Part shown: piece by piece, positions 36,858 to 44,694 of the stretch
Numbering within the stretch: position 1 is the stretch's first letter
How the letters are laid out: each line of letters starts with the position of its first letter
Assembly (NCBI RefSeq): GCF_000367925.1
Contig: NZ_KB849164.1
Location: 208,507 to 272,506, forward strand
Source: Acinetobacter bohemicus ANC 3994
GTDB taxonomy: Bacteria; Pseudomonadota; Gammaproteobacteria; Pseudomonadales; Moraxellaceae
DNA: 64,000 nucleotides
Direction of reading: 5' to 3'
The notes under the pieces: generated by a model
Seen by the model: the letters and a program-made list of their open reading frames with translations, nothing else
The model's database searches: none
What the model was told of the DNA's origin: nothing
Position numbers and translations under genes: made by a program

Positions 36858-36888
36858 CACGATGCTTTAAAAAAGCAAAAGCATCGTG
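36858..36888. repeat. hairpin after the lysR gene
   Basis: CACGATGCTTT pairs perfectly with AAAGCATCGTG around a 9-base loop. There is no T-run, so it is a weak or factor-dependent terminator at best. Confidence 0.5.
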
Positions 36889-36969
36889 AGCGATTGCACA
36901 CATCACATAACAATAATGCACAAACTGTTTTAGCTCTTTATAGTTAAAATCGAAAACAACAATATAGGT

Positions 36970-37596
36970 ATGATAAGAATGATGAAGCTATATAACAATG
37001 CACAATCACGTGGCATGACCCTTTTTCCTTTGCTCAAGGAGCTGGGAATTGCAGAGCAAATTGATCAAATTCAGATTGCTTATGAAGATATGCATAAAGC
37101 AGATTATTTGAACATTAATCCTATGGGGAAAGTCCCTTGTTTGGTCGATCAAGGTATCGTAATTTCTGAAACGGCTGCAATATTTACCTATCTGGCCGAT
37201 AAATATATTGAAAAGGGTTTGGCACCTGCATTGGATGATCCAAAGCGCGGGGCATATTTGAAATGGATGTTTTTTTGTCATGGTCCTTTGACTGAATATA
37301 TGGATTTGCGCAGCCTTGAAGTATCGGATGAACGAATTGAACAGAAAAAACGAGGCTTAGCATTTGGTGATCAAGAAACCTTATTTGCCTTTTTAAAACA
37401 GGGGATGCAGCAGGCGAACCCTTATTTGCTTGGGGAAAAAATTTCAGCAGCAGATTTATATTTGGGTTACTGGCTGGTTTTTGCAATTGCCTTCAAAATC
37501 TTACCTTATTTGGATGAGTTCAAACCTTTTCTTGAATTGATTCAGCAGCGTGATTCGATGAAAGATGTGATTTGGTTTCAGAAATTAAATGGCTAA
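36970..37596 (+). CDS. glutathione S-transferase family protein
   Basis: The product of about 208 residues has a thioredoxin-fold N-terminal domain (MKLYNNAQSRGMTLFPLLKE, INPMGKVPCLVDQGIVISET, AAIFTYLADKY). The helical C-terminal domain contains YLLGEKISAADLYLGYWLV. SRGMT takes the place of the usual SR/C catalytic start, so a Ser or Arg may be used. The substrate is unknown and conjugation or isomerisation of an aromatic or epoxide is possible. Start choice between 36970 and 36979 is open. Confidence 0.9.
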   Translation: MIRMMKLYNNAQSRGMTLFPLLKELGIAEQIDQIQIAYEDMHKADYLNINPMGKVPCLVDQGIVISETAAIFTYLADKYIEKGLAPALDDPKRGAYLKWMFFCHGPLTEYMDLRSLEVSDERIEQKKRGLAFGDQETLFAFLKQGMQQANPYLLGEKISAADLYLGYWLVFAIAFKILPYLDEFKPFLELIQQRDSMKDVIWFQKLNG

Positions 37597-37630
37597 TCTT
37601 TTTTATGTAGCTAATTTAATCATCAAGGAG

Positions 37631-37660
37631 AAATAAAAAGACCACGCTTTAGCGTGGTCA
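37631..37660 (-). terminator. terminator of the monooxygenase gene
   Basis: GACCACGC pairs with GCGTGGTC around a 4-base loop. On the minus strand it is followed by CTTTTTATTT. Confidence 0.85.
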
Positions 37661-37688
37661 GATCTGTAAATATGATTCAGTTGATGGA

Positions 37689-39299
37689 TTATTTTACATG
37701 TAGCTTTTTGAACAGTTGTTGGCTGACCTGATCTAAAGTTTGTGGAATCGCAAGCGCGGCCACAAAGCGGTCAGGACGTAAAATAACAACAGATTCAGAT
37801 GTTTTACCAAACCATGTACGAATGTCTGTACCAATATCGCCTAAAGTAATCACGCCTTCAAACTTTCTACGGTTCTCATTGCCAAATTGAACTTCAGGAA
37901 TAATTTGAATGAATTTAACCCCTAAATTTTTCCATACTTGCATATTGGCATCGTTAATTCCCCATTGTGGGTCGACGCCCCAAGCGATAATGGCAAAGTC
38001 ATTGCCAATGATGTCATCCAGTAAAACTTTTTCACCTGACTCCAGTTTTACATGCGGTTGGATGAACATTTTACCAATCGGCGATTCTTTTTTACCATCT
38101 GCCAGCAATGCACCATCGTTATATTTAGGCATAGGTTTAAAACGCATTTCAAGCAAATATTGCTTAATCGGTTTGATGTAATTTAATGCATAAGCAATAC
38201 CATCACGGACAAAACCTTGCCACTTTTTAGGTGGCGCAAGCACATGACCTGCCATCACAGAAAGATCAATCATCGCTTTGGCATGGTCTTTACGTTCAAC
38301 TTGGTACGAATCCAATAGATCAGGAGTTGCTTTACCTTGTACCACCAGCGCAACTTTCCACGCTAAGTTAAAGGCATCTCGCATACCACTGTTATAACCT
38401 TGACCTTGCCATACTGGCATAATGTGTGCAGCATCACCGGCCAGTAAAATACGGTCGACACGGAACTTATCGGCAATACGTGCATTGTGTGTATAGACAC
38501 GTTGACGAATCACTTCAATGTTTTCAGCATTGGGTAAAACTTTAGACAATAATTTTGCAATATTTTCGGGTTTGCTCAGTTCTTCTTGTGTTTCACCGGG
38601 CATGACCATAAATTCGAAACGACGAATACCGTGTGGTAAAGCCGCAGATACATATGGACGTACTGGGTCACAGCACAGGTAAATGTGTGGTGTTGCTAAA
38701 GGATCATTTTCAATATCAATCACGATCCATTGGTTTGGTGCAGTTTTACCATCAAAAGCAATATTTAAGCTACGACGCACAATCGAGTTACCACCATCAC
38801 AGGCAATTAAATATTGTGCATGAATGGTTTCTTGTTTTTGATTTTTGTCTTGAAGCTTTAACGTGACACCATTTGCATCTTGGCTAAATTCATTGAGCTG
38901 ACGTGAAAATAAGACCTTTGTTGTTTCGTATTGTTTTAGACCTTGCAGTAAAACATTGTCGACTTGAGGCTGAATAAAAGCATTACGACGTGAGAAACCA
39001 AATTCACGGGTAAGCGGCTGAATATCTGCGAAACAGCGACCTTTGGGGGTTAAGAAACGCATCGCATGGTTTGGTGTTGTATGCGGCAAGACCTGATCGA
39101 CTAAACCGAGAGATTGAATGGTACGCAAAGATTCATCATCAATCCCAATCGCACGTGGGTAGTCAATTAAACTATCCAACTGCTCAATAATAGTGACTTG
39201 TACACCTTGCTTACTTAAATAATTCGCAATTGTTAAACCAACAGGACCTGCGCCCAATATAGCCACTTCAGTGGTGTAATTCGTTTTGTTTGTGCTCAC
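37689..39299 (-). CDS. FAD-dependent aromatic monooxygenase, MhpA-like
   Basis: The 536-residue class A flavoprotein hydroxylase has the dinucleotide motif ILGAGPVGLTIANYLSKQG (about residues 14-32). The DG fingerprint is in LIACDGGNSIVRRSL, and the second FAD motif is RILLAGDAAHIMPVWQGQGY (about 288). It resembles 3-(3-hydroxyphenyl)propionate hydroxylase (MhpA) and related FAD-binding_3 enzymes. The ring-cleavage partner genes (mhpB, mhpC and so on) are not adjacent, so its substrate is uncertain. It is monocistronic, with its own terminator. Confidence 0.88.
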   Translation of the reverse strand: MSTNKTNYTTEVAILGAGPVGLTIANYLSKQGVQVTIIEQLDSLIDYPRAIGIDDESLRTIQSLGLVDQVLPHTTPNHAMRFLTPKGRCFADIQPLTREFGFSRRNAFIQPQVDNVLLQGLKQYETTKVLFSRQLNEFSQDANGVTLKLQDKNQKQETIHAQYLIACDGGNSIVRRSLNIAFDGKTAPNQWIVIDIENDPLATPHIYLCCDPVRPYVSAALPHGIRRFEFMVMPGETQEELSKPENIAKLLSKVLPNAENIEVIRQRVYTHNARIADKFRVDRILLAGDAAHIMPVWQGQGYNSGMRDAFNLAWKVALVVQGKATPDLLDSYQVERKDHAKAMIDLSVMAGHVLAPPKKWQGFVRDGIAYALNYIKPIKQYLLEMRFKPMPKYNDGALLADGKKESPIGKMFIQPHVKLESGEKVLLDDIIGNDFAIIAWGVDPQWGINDANMQVWKNLGVKFIQIIPEVQFGNENRRKFEGVITLGDIGTDIRTWFGKTSESVVILRPDRFVAALAIPQTLDQVSQQLFKKLHVK

Positions 39300-39669
39300 A
39301 GCGAATATCCATTCAATTCACGATAATGCTATTAACGATGAATTTAAGGGGCCAAACAAGCTATGCCATAGTAGATATGTTGATTGAAAAGAAAACACGC
39401 CAAACACCATGTTATATATTAAGATATTGAAAAATATAAAATAATAACAGATTCAACCATACGATTTTTTAAATGAGTGATCATTTTTTTCTATGACTCA
39501 TAACGACCTTCTTACAGATGAAAAGGCTTTGAAAATTTATAAATGAATTTGAATACGTTGCCATCTGGCAAGGAAGAAATTAAAGTGGAACCATTCAGCA
39601 GACCCAGAGCGTAATTTGCGCTGATGACGACCTGAATTGATTTCCACTTTAGTTAAAAGCGAGTAAGTT
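39300..39669. other. 370-base spacer with a structured leader
   Basis: There is no gene. It contains the promoter region of the monooxygenase gene on the left and, at 39581-39651, a nested set of complementary segments directly in front of the COG0523 GTPase gene (see separate entry). Confidence 0.6.
39581..39651 (+). ncRNA. candidate structured 5' leader RNA
   Basis: Three nested complementary pairs are seen: TAAAGTGGAA (39581-39590) with TTCCACTTTA (39642-39651), ATTCAG (39593-39598) with CTGAAT (39632-39637), and AGCG (39608-39611) with CGCT (39619-39622). The unpaired CAGACCC and GATGACGAC lie on internal loops. The element ends 18 bases before a TTG start codon. This layout fits a cis-regulatory RNA. 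I do not recognise a known riboswitch class. Confidence 0.45.
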
Positions 39670-40701
39670 TTGAAACTGATTTCTCCAACGCAAGCTGTAC
39701 CGACGCATATTATTTCTGGATTTTTAGGCGCTGGAAAAACCACTTTGCTGAAGCATTTGCTTAGCCAAAAGCCAGAAAATGAAGTTTGGGCCGTGTTGAT
39801 GAATGAGTTTGGGCAAATTGGTGTCGATCAGCAGATGTTACCGCAAACCCAAGGCTATGAAGTTAAAGAACTCTTGGGCGGTTGTCTGTGTTGTAGTAGC
39901 CAATTACCCATGCAAATTGCTTTATCGCGACTATTGTCAGAAACCAAACCAAACCGATTGTTTATTGAACCGACGGGTTTGGGGCATCCAGCACAATTGT
40001 TGGAACAACTGACTGAACCGCATTGGCAGCAAAGTATTGCGATGCGTGCTTTAGTGACCGTGGTGGATGGTTCACGCTTACATGATCGCCAATCGACTGA
40101 GCAAAATTTGTATGCCGACCAATTAAAAGCTGCACAAATCATTGTAGTTTCTCATGCCGATCGTATGGATTTTGCAGATCAGCAAGCTTTAGAGATCTTA
40201 CAGACAGAATATCAGGCGTATGCACAAACTTGGCTTAGGAGTGGGCAAGCGGATATTGACCTTGAGCAGATTGATCAGCCTTATGTTGGGACTGAACGTA
40301 AGATTCAACCTTTATTGAAAATTCAAAAAACACTGCTTGCAGGACAAACTTTGCCTGAAATTAAACAGTTGCCTTATCATTATGTTGAAACGACACAAGG
40401 GTATAGTGTGGCGGGCTGGAAATTACCCAAGCGTTGGCTTTTCGATTTTTATCCATTATTAGATTTACTGTGTGAGCAACAAAATTGGCTACGCATTAAA
40501 GGTATTTTTAATACCAATCAGGGTTGGAAAACCTTTAATTTTAATCCGCAGCAATTTAATTATCAGTCTTCAGAAGAGGGGATTGATAACCGTATTGAAA
40601 TTATTGTGCAAGATCAGCGCGATTGGCAACACTTTGAAGATCAATTATTTCAATGTCAGTTGAATGCAGATAATACGGATAAAACAACTCAGCAAATTTA
40701 G
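39670..40701 (+). CDS. COG0523 (CobW/YjiA-like) metal-chaperone GTPase
   Basis: The 343-residue G3E-family GTPase has Walker A GFLGAGKTT (residues 17-25), the metal-binding CxCC motif (C72-L-C74-C75, GGCLCC) and SHADRMDF in the place of the NKxD guanine motif. A shortened C-terminal CobW_C domain ends the protein. Family members deliver zinc or another metal to target enzymes. The start is the TTG at 39670, since no ATG occurs before the P-loop. A rare start together with a structured leader suggests control at translation. It lies 42 bases before yaeQ. Confidence 0.88.
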   Translation: MKLISPTQAVPTHIISGFLGAGKTTLLKHLLSQKPENEVWAVLMNEFGQIGVDQQMLPQTQGYEVKELLGGCLCCSSQLPMQIALSRLLSETKPNRLFIEPTGLGHPAQLLEQLTEPHWQQSIAMRALVTVVDGSRLHDRQSTEQNLYADQLKAAQIIVVSHADRMDFADQQALEILQTEYQAYAQTWLRSGQADIDLEQIDQPYVGTERKIQPLLKIQKTLLAGQTLPEIKQLPYHYVETTQGYSVAGWKLPKRWLFDFYPLLDLLCEQQNWLRIKGIFNTNQGWKTFNFNPQQFNYQSSEEGIDNRIEIIVQDQRDWQHFEDQLFQCQLNADNTDKTTQQI

Positions 40702-40743
40702 TCTAAATCTTATATGCTAAGCGCCAAATTTGAGGACTTTTTT

Positions 40744-41274
40744 ATGGCGCTTAAAGCAACGATTTATAAGGCTGATTTGAATATTGCCAATATGGATGAT
40801 CATCAATATGCTGATTATCAGCTGACGATGGCTTTGCATCCGTCAGAAACGATTGAGCGCTTGATGGTACGTATTTTGGCATATGCTCGTTTTGCTGATG
40901 AAGCTTTAGAATTTACCAAAGATTTATTTGAAACCAATGAACCTGCTTTGTGGGAAAAAGACTTAACCGGTCAATTGATCAAATGGATTGAAGTCGGTAG
41001 TCCAGATGAAGATAAAGTTAAAAAAGCCAGCGCACGTTGTAAACAAGTTGCCGTGGTGACGTATGGTTCAGCTGTCGATGAATGGTATAAGCGTAACAGT
41101 AAATTAAAAACCATGAGTAATGTGCAAGTGTGGAAGTTATCGACTGCCACAACGGATGCTTTGCCACAATTATGCGAACGCACCATGCAGTTACAATTAA
41201 ATGTGATGGATGGCGAATGGACGTTGATTGGTGATCAGGCCCAAGTGTTGGTTGAATGGGAACAATTACAGTAA
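40744..41274 (+). CDS. yaeQ: YaeQ family protein
   Basis: The 176-residue protein matches YaeQ: it starts MALKATIYKADLNIANMDDH and contains HPSETIERLMVRILAYA, WIEVGSPDEDKVKKAS and VQVWKLS. The fold is a PD-(D/E)xK nuclease-like one, while function is unsettled and E. coli YaeQ was once thought to compensate for RfaH loss. GAGGA lies 7 bases before the chosen ATG. An upstream in-frame ATG has none. It is probably cotranscribed with the GTPase gene. Confidence 0.94.
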   Translation: MALKATIYKADLNIANMDDHQYADYQLTMALHPSETIERLMVRILAYARFADEALEFTKDLFETNEPALWEKDLTGQLIKWIEVGSPDEDKVKKASARCKQVAVVTYGSAVDEWYKRNSKLKTMSNVQVWKLSTATTDALPQLCERTMQLQLNVMDGEWTLIGDQAQVLVEWEQLQ

Positions 41275-41360
41275 ATCATTTCAGGATGCAGGTTTAGGCT
41301 TGCATCCGCATAGTAAAATTGCGTATACCTTAAAAAGAATAATTTAAAACGGGTAGATCA

Positions 41361-41984
41361 ATGGGTCCTGATTTATATCATTTGCTGATTGCCCTTGTGA
41401 TTGGTGCAATTATTGGTGCAGAGCGTGAGTATAGAAGTAAATCTGCGGGCTTAAGAACCATGATTATGGTTAGTTTAAGCTCGTGTTTGTTTACGATTCT
41501 GTCATTAAAAATTGGTGTGGAAAACCCTGATCGCTTAGCCGCCAATATATTAACGGGGCTGGGTTTTTTGGGTGCAGGCGTGATTTTTAAAGATGAAAAT
41601 CGTATTTCAGGCATTACCACGGCAACCACCATTTGGATGACGGCTGCACTGGGCATGGCTGTAGGGGCCGGTTACGTGCTGTTGAGTTTGTTGGGGACAC
41701 TAATTGTTCTGATCGTATTAATTTTTTTAATTTATCTGCAAGAGCGGATTGAGTCACTTAACCAAGCACGAATCTATCGGATTGTTTGCGACTACCAACA
41801 AAAAACTTTAGATAACTACGAAGATTTATTTAAAACCTATGAAATGAAGGTTGTCCGTAGCGCACAACATAAAACAGAACATAAAATTAGAGGGCGCTGG
41901 ATTTTAATTGGTTCAGCCGAAAATCATAAAAAATTGACCGCTTATTTACTCAATGATGCGAATATTCAAGAGCTCAGTTTTTAA
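41361..41984 (+). CDS. MgtC/SapB family membrane protein
   Basis: The 207-residue protein has about four to five membrane helices carrying the family signature GAIIGAEREYRSKSAGLRT, AANILTGLGFLGAGVIFKDE and ISGITTATTIWMTAALGMAV. A C-terminal cytoplasmic ACT-like segment follows. MgtC modulates the F-ATPase or Mg2+ homeostasis in Salmonella. SapB-type homologues elsewhere have unknown roles. A GGATGCA/TGCATCC hairpin (41284-41307) precedes it. Confidence 0.9.
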   Translation: MGPDLYHLLIALVIGAIIGAEREYRSKSAGLRTMIMVSLSSCLFTILSLKIGVENPDRLAANILTGLGFLGAGVIFKDENRISGITTATTIWMTAALGMAVGAGYVLLSLLGTLIVLIVLIFLIYLQERIESLNQARIYRIVCDYQQKTLDNYEDLFKTYEMKVVRSAQHKTEHKIRGRWILIGSAENHKKLTAYLLNDANIQELSF

Positions 41985-42064
41985 ATGTTGAAACATTCAA
42001 ATTGCAAGGAATTCAATAATCCAGTTTATACTAGGGATTGAAAACATAGCTGTAGGTTGGGTAA

Positions 42065-42409
42065 ATGACAATGTCGAATGAATTAGAAATTATTGATTTG
42101 AAAGTGGGTGAAGGCAAAGAAGCAGTCAAAGGCGCGCTGATTACCACGCATTACACAGGTTGGTTAGAAGATGGCACCAAGTTTGACTCATCTGTTGACC
42201 GTGGTAATTACTTTGAAACAGTGATTGGAACGGGCCGTGTGATTAAAGGCTGGGATCAAGGCATTATGGGGATGAAAGTGGGTGGTAAACGTAAATTACT
42301 TGTTCCTGCACATTTGGCTTATGGTGAACGTAAAATGGGTAAAGTAATTCCTGCCAATTCAAACCTGATTTTTGAAATTGAATTATTTGACGTAAAAACA
42401 CGTGATTAA
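42065..42409 (+). CDS. FKBP-type peptidyl-prolyl isomerase
   Basis: The 114-residue single FKBP domain has TTHYTGWLEDGTKFDSSVDR, VIKGWDQGIMGMKVGGKRKL and VPAHLAYGERKMGKVIPANS. The active-site aromatics (Y, F, W, Y) are conserved. There is no signal peptide, so it is cytoplasmic. It resembles the small FkpA-C/FkbP proteins of Neisseria and Acinetobacter. ATG 42065 and 42071 are both possible. Confidence 0.95.
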   Translation: MTMSNELEIIDLKVGEGKEAVKGALITTHYTGWLEDGTKFDSSVDRGNYFETVIGTGRVIKGWDQGIMGMKVGGKRKLLVPAHLAYGERKMGKVIPANSNLIFEIELFDVKTRD

Positions 42410-42549
42410 GCACATTGCATGCTTTGATTAAAAAATATTCTACAAGAGACAAGGATGAATCTTGTAGATAATAAAAAAGTTAGTTGAGTTTTATTTTTTT
42501 ATCGTTACATTAAAGTATAGCTAAGCGTAATTTAAGGAAGATTCGCTTT

Positions 42550-44442
42550 TTGTTTAAAATAAAATATTTAATAGATTTCTTTAAGTTTTTTCTTTTGGCA
42601 TGTTTATGCTTATTCATGTGGCAAAGATACGCATGTGCACAATATGAGGCTGCACCTGAATCGTATTATTTACATCAAAAATTAATTAATCAGGTCGATT
42701 TTACCGACAAAACCACCAGTCCGCTGAATGGGCTGTGGCAGTATTATCCTGAACAATTGATTATTAAACCCAGTTCAGTGTTAAAATCAGAAACAGTACA
42801 GTTACCGATTTCTTTCAAAGCACTGACTGGAACCAATCAAACCTACGGCACATTTATTGGGCATTTTAAAATGCCGAAACAATATTTGGGGCGCCGGATC
42901 GCAATTTTTATTCCGAATCAATATGGTGCTTATCGTATGTACCTAAATGGAGACTTTCTACTCCGTTTAGGTGAGGTCGGTCGGGATGCAAAAAGCCATC
43001 AAACAGAAAATGCACCTAGAATTGCTTTTTTTGTCGTGGATAAAGAATATTTCACCATCACTATGCAAGCCTCAAATTTTAATCATCTGCATGGTGGTTT
43101 AGAAAATCCCATGCGAATTGGCCTTTCTAAAACCATCAGTCGGCAATACCAACAGCTGATGATGAGTATTGGCCTAGTCTGTGGTGCAGTATTGGGGATT
43201 GGAATATTTACCTTAATGTTTTCAATTTTTCAAGGTGTCATTGGGCGCAGTAACATTAAAGTATTTGTGTTTGGTATTTTTATCCTGTTTTTAGCCTTAC
43301 ATAATTTATTTTCAGCGCCGTATGCTTACACTGCATTTACAGACATTAGTTGGCTGTGGGGGGCACGATTAGAATATCTGTTTACTTATTTTGCCGTGGT
43401 CTTTTTTCTAAGTTATATGTTTTTACTCAATCAGCGTTATTTACATCCGATTGTGTATTTTTCCGCTATGGTTTTGTTGGCGATTGATATTGTGGTCACG
43501 GTGTTAACCTTACCAGAGGTATTCCAGCGTTTCGCATTTTATAGTTTCATGTTTAGCTTTGTGGTCATTTCAAATTTTGCTTATGGTTTTTATTTAATAC
43601 TAAAACATAAAGAACCGTATTCTAGGGTCAATTTATGGGCGGTTATTTTGTTGTGTGTCACCTTTTTACATGACTTTTTATTGACGCTTAATTTAATTGA
43701 TTCTTTTAATCTTTCGTTTATTTCCACCAGTTTCTATGCGCTGTTGATTATGTTCCAGCAGGCAAAAAATTACGCACATCATACATCTTATATTCAGCAA
43801 TTGAATGATAATTTAGTGGAGCTGAACAGTTCTTTAGATCACAAAGTACAACAACGTACCTCACAATTGCATCAGTTAAATGAAAAGTTAGCACAGCAAA
43901 TTCAAATTGATGCATTAACAGGGGCATTTAACCGCCGTGCTTTAAATATTGAAATTCAGCGTTTATTTACGCTGACTCAAAATCACACTAACAGTACCTT
44001 GACCTTTGCCATGTTGGATGTAGATTATTTTAAAAATTATAATGATTACTATGGGCATTTAAAGGGCGATGCCATTTTGAAAGATTTGGTCAAGGTGATC
44101 CAACAGGCTTTACCCGAATCTGCCTATGTTGCACGTTATGGGGGTGAGGAGTTTGCGATTATTTTGCATGATGTGCCACATGCAGTGGTATTAAATGTTT
44201 TGCAGCAGGTGCTCAATGCGGTTCGAAAAAAGCATTTTGAACATTTAAATCGACCTGACCAAAAGCAATATGTCACTTTAAGTATGGGCATTGCGTGGAT
44301 AGATCGGGAGCATCAATATGCGAATATTCATGAATTAATGAAAGCCGCGGATGTGCAACTGTATGCTGCGAAGCATGCTGGGCGAGATCAATATCAAGTG
44401 CATAATGCGATAAATAGTGCTATATATGCTAAACAAATTTGA
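42550..44442 (+). CDS. membrane diguanylate cyclase with 7TMR-DISM sensor
   Basis: The 630-residue protein has an N-terminal signal helix and an extracytoplasmic beta-rich domain of the 7TMR-DISMED2 type (about 40-195, SPLNGLWQYYPEQL, GAYRMYLNGDFLLRLG). Seven membrane helices (about 205-405), a coiled coil and a GGDEF domain (about 455-615) follow. The active site is intact (YGGEEF), so it should make cyclic di-GMP. The residues before it (PESAYVARYGGEEF) lack an RxxD inhibitory site. The start is a TTG with AAGGAAG nine bases before. It is followed by pgaB in the same direction. Confidence 0.92.
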   Translation: MFKIKYLIDFFKFFLLACLCLFMWQRYACAQYEAAPESYYLHQKLINQVDFTDKTTSPLNGLWQYYPEQLIIKPSSVLKSETVQLPISFKALTGTNQTYGTFIGHFKMPKQYLGRRIAIFIPNQYGAYRMYLNGDFLLRLGEVGRDAKSHQTENAPRIAFFVVDKEYFTITMQASNFNHLHGGLENPMRIGLSKTISRQYQQLMMSIGLVCGAVLGIGIFTLMFSIFQGVIGRSNIKVFVFGIFILFLALHNLFSAPYAYTAFTDISWLWGARLEYLFTYFAVVFFLSYMFLLNQRYLHPIVYFSAMVLLAIDIVVTVLTLPEVFQRFAFYSFMFSFVVISNFAYGFYLILKHKEPYSRVNLWAVILLCVTFLHDFLLTLNLIDSFNLSFISTSFYALLIMFQQAKNYAHHTSYIQQLNDNLVELNSSLDHKVQQRTSQLHQLNEKLAQQIQIDALTGAFNRRALNIEIQRLFTLTQNHTNSTLTFAMLDVDYFKNYNDYYGHLKGDAILKDLVKVIQQALPESAYVARYGGEEFAIILHDVPHAVVLNVLQQVLNAVRKKHFEHLNRPDQKQYVTLSMGIAWIDREHQYANIHELMKAADVQLYAAKHAGRDQYQVHNAINSAIYAKQI

Positions 44443-44694
44443 AGATGACTTTCGCGCTGCGGATGATTAAAAATACACAAATGAAGATTGGAAAATCACT
44501 TATAAAATAAGCTATTGTTGTTTTAACATGTTTGTTTCTTAGAAAAATAGTCCTTTAATATTGATTCCAGTTTGGCTTGATAAAAATGATGTTGCAATAA
44601 CGATATACCATACATCATGCAAGGGAAAGCTCAACATATTATTGATGGACGATGAGTGTTGTTCAGAGCATAAATAATTTTTGAGTACCATGAA

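Noticed and set aside
39405..39425. Zur box upstream of the COG0523 GTPase gene
   Set aside because: Only one half-site (ATGTTATA) is present, without the complementary half, and it is more than 200 bases from the start.
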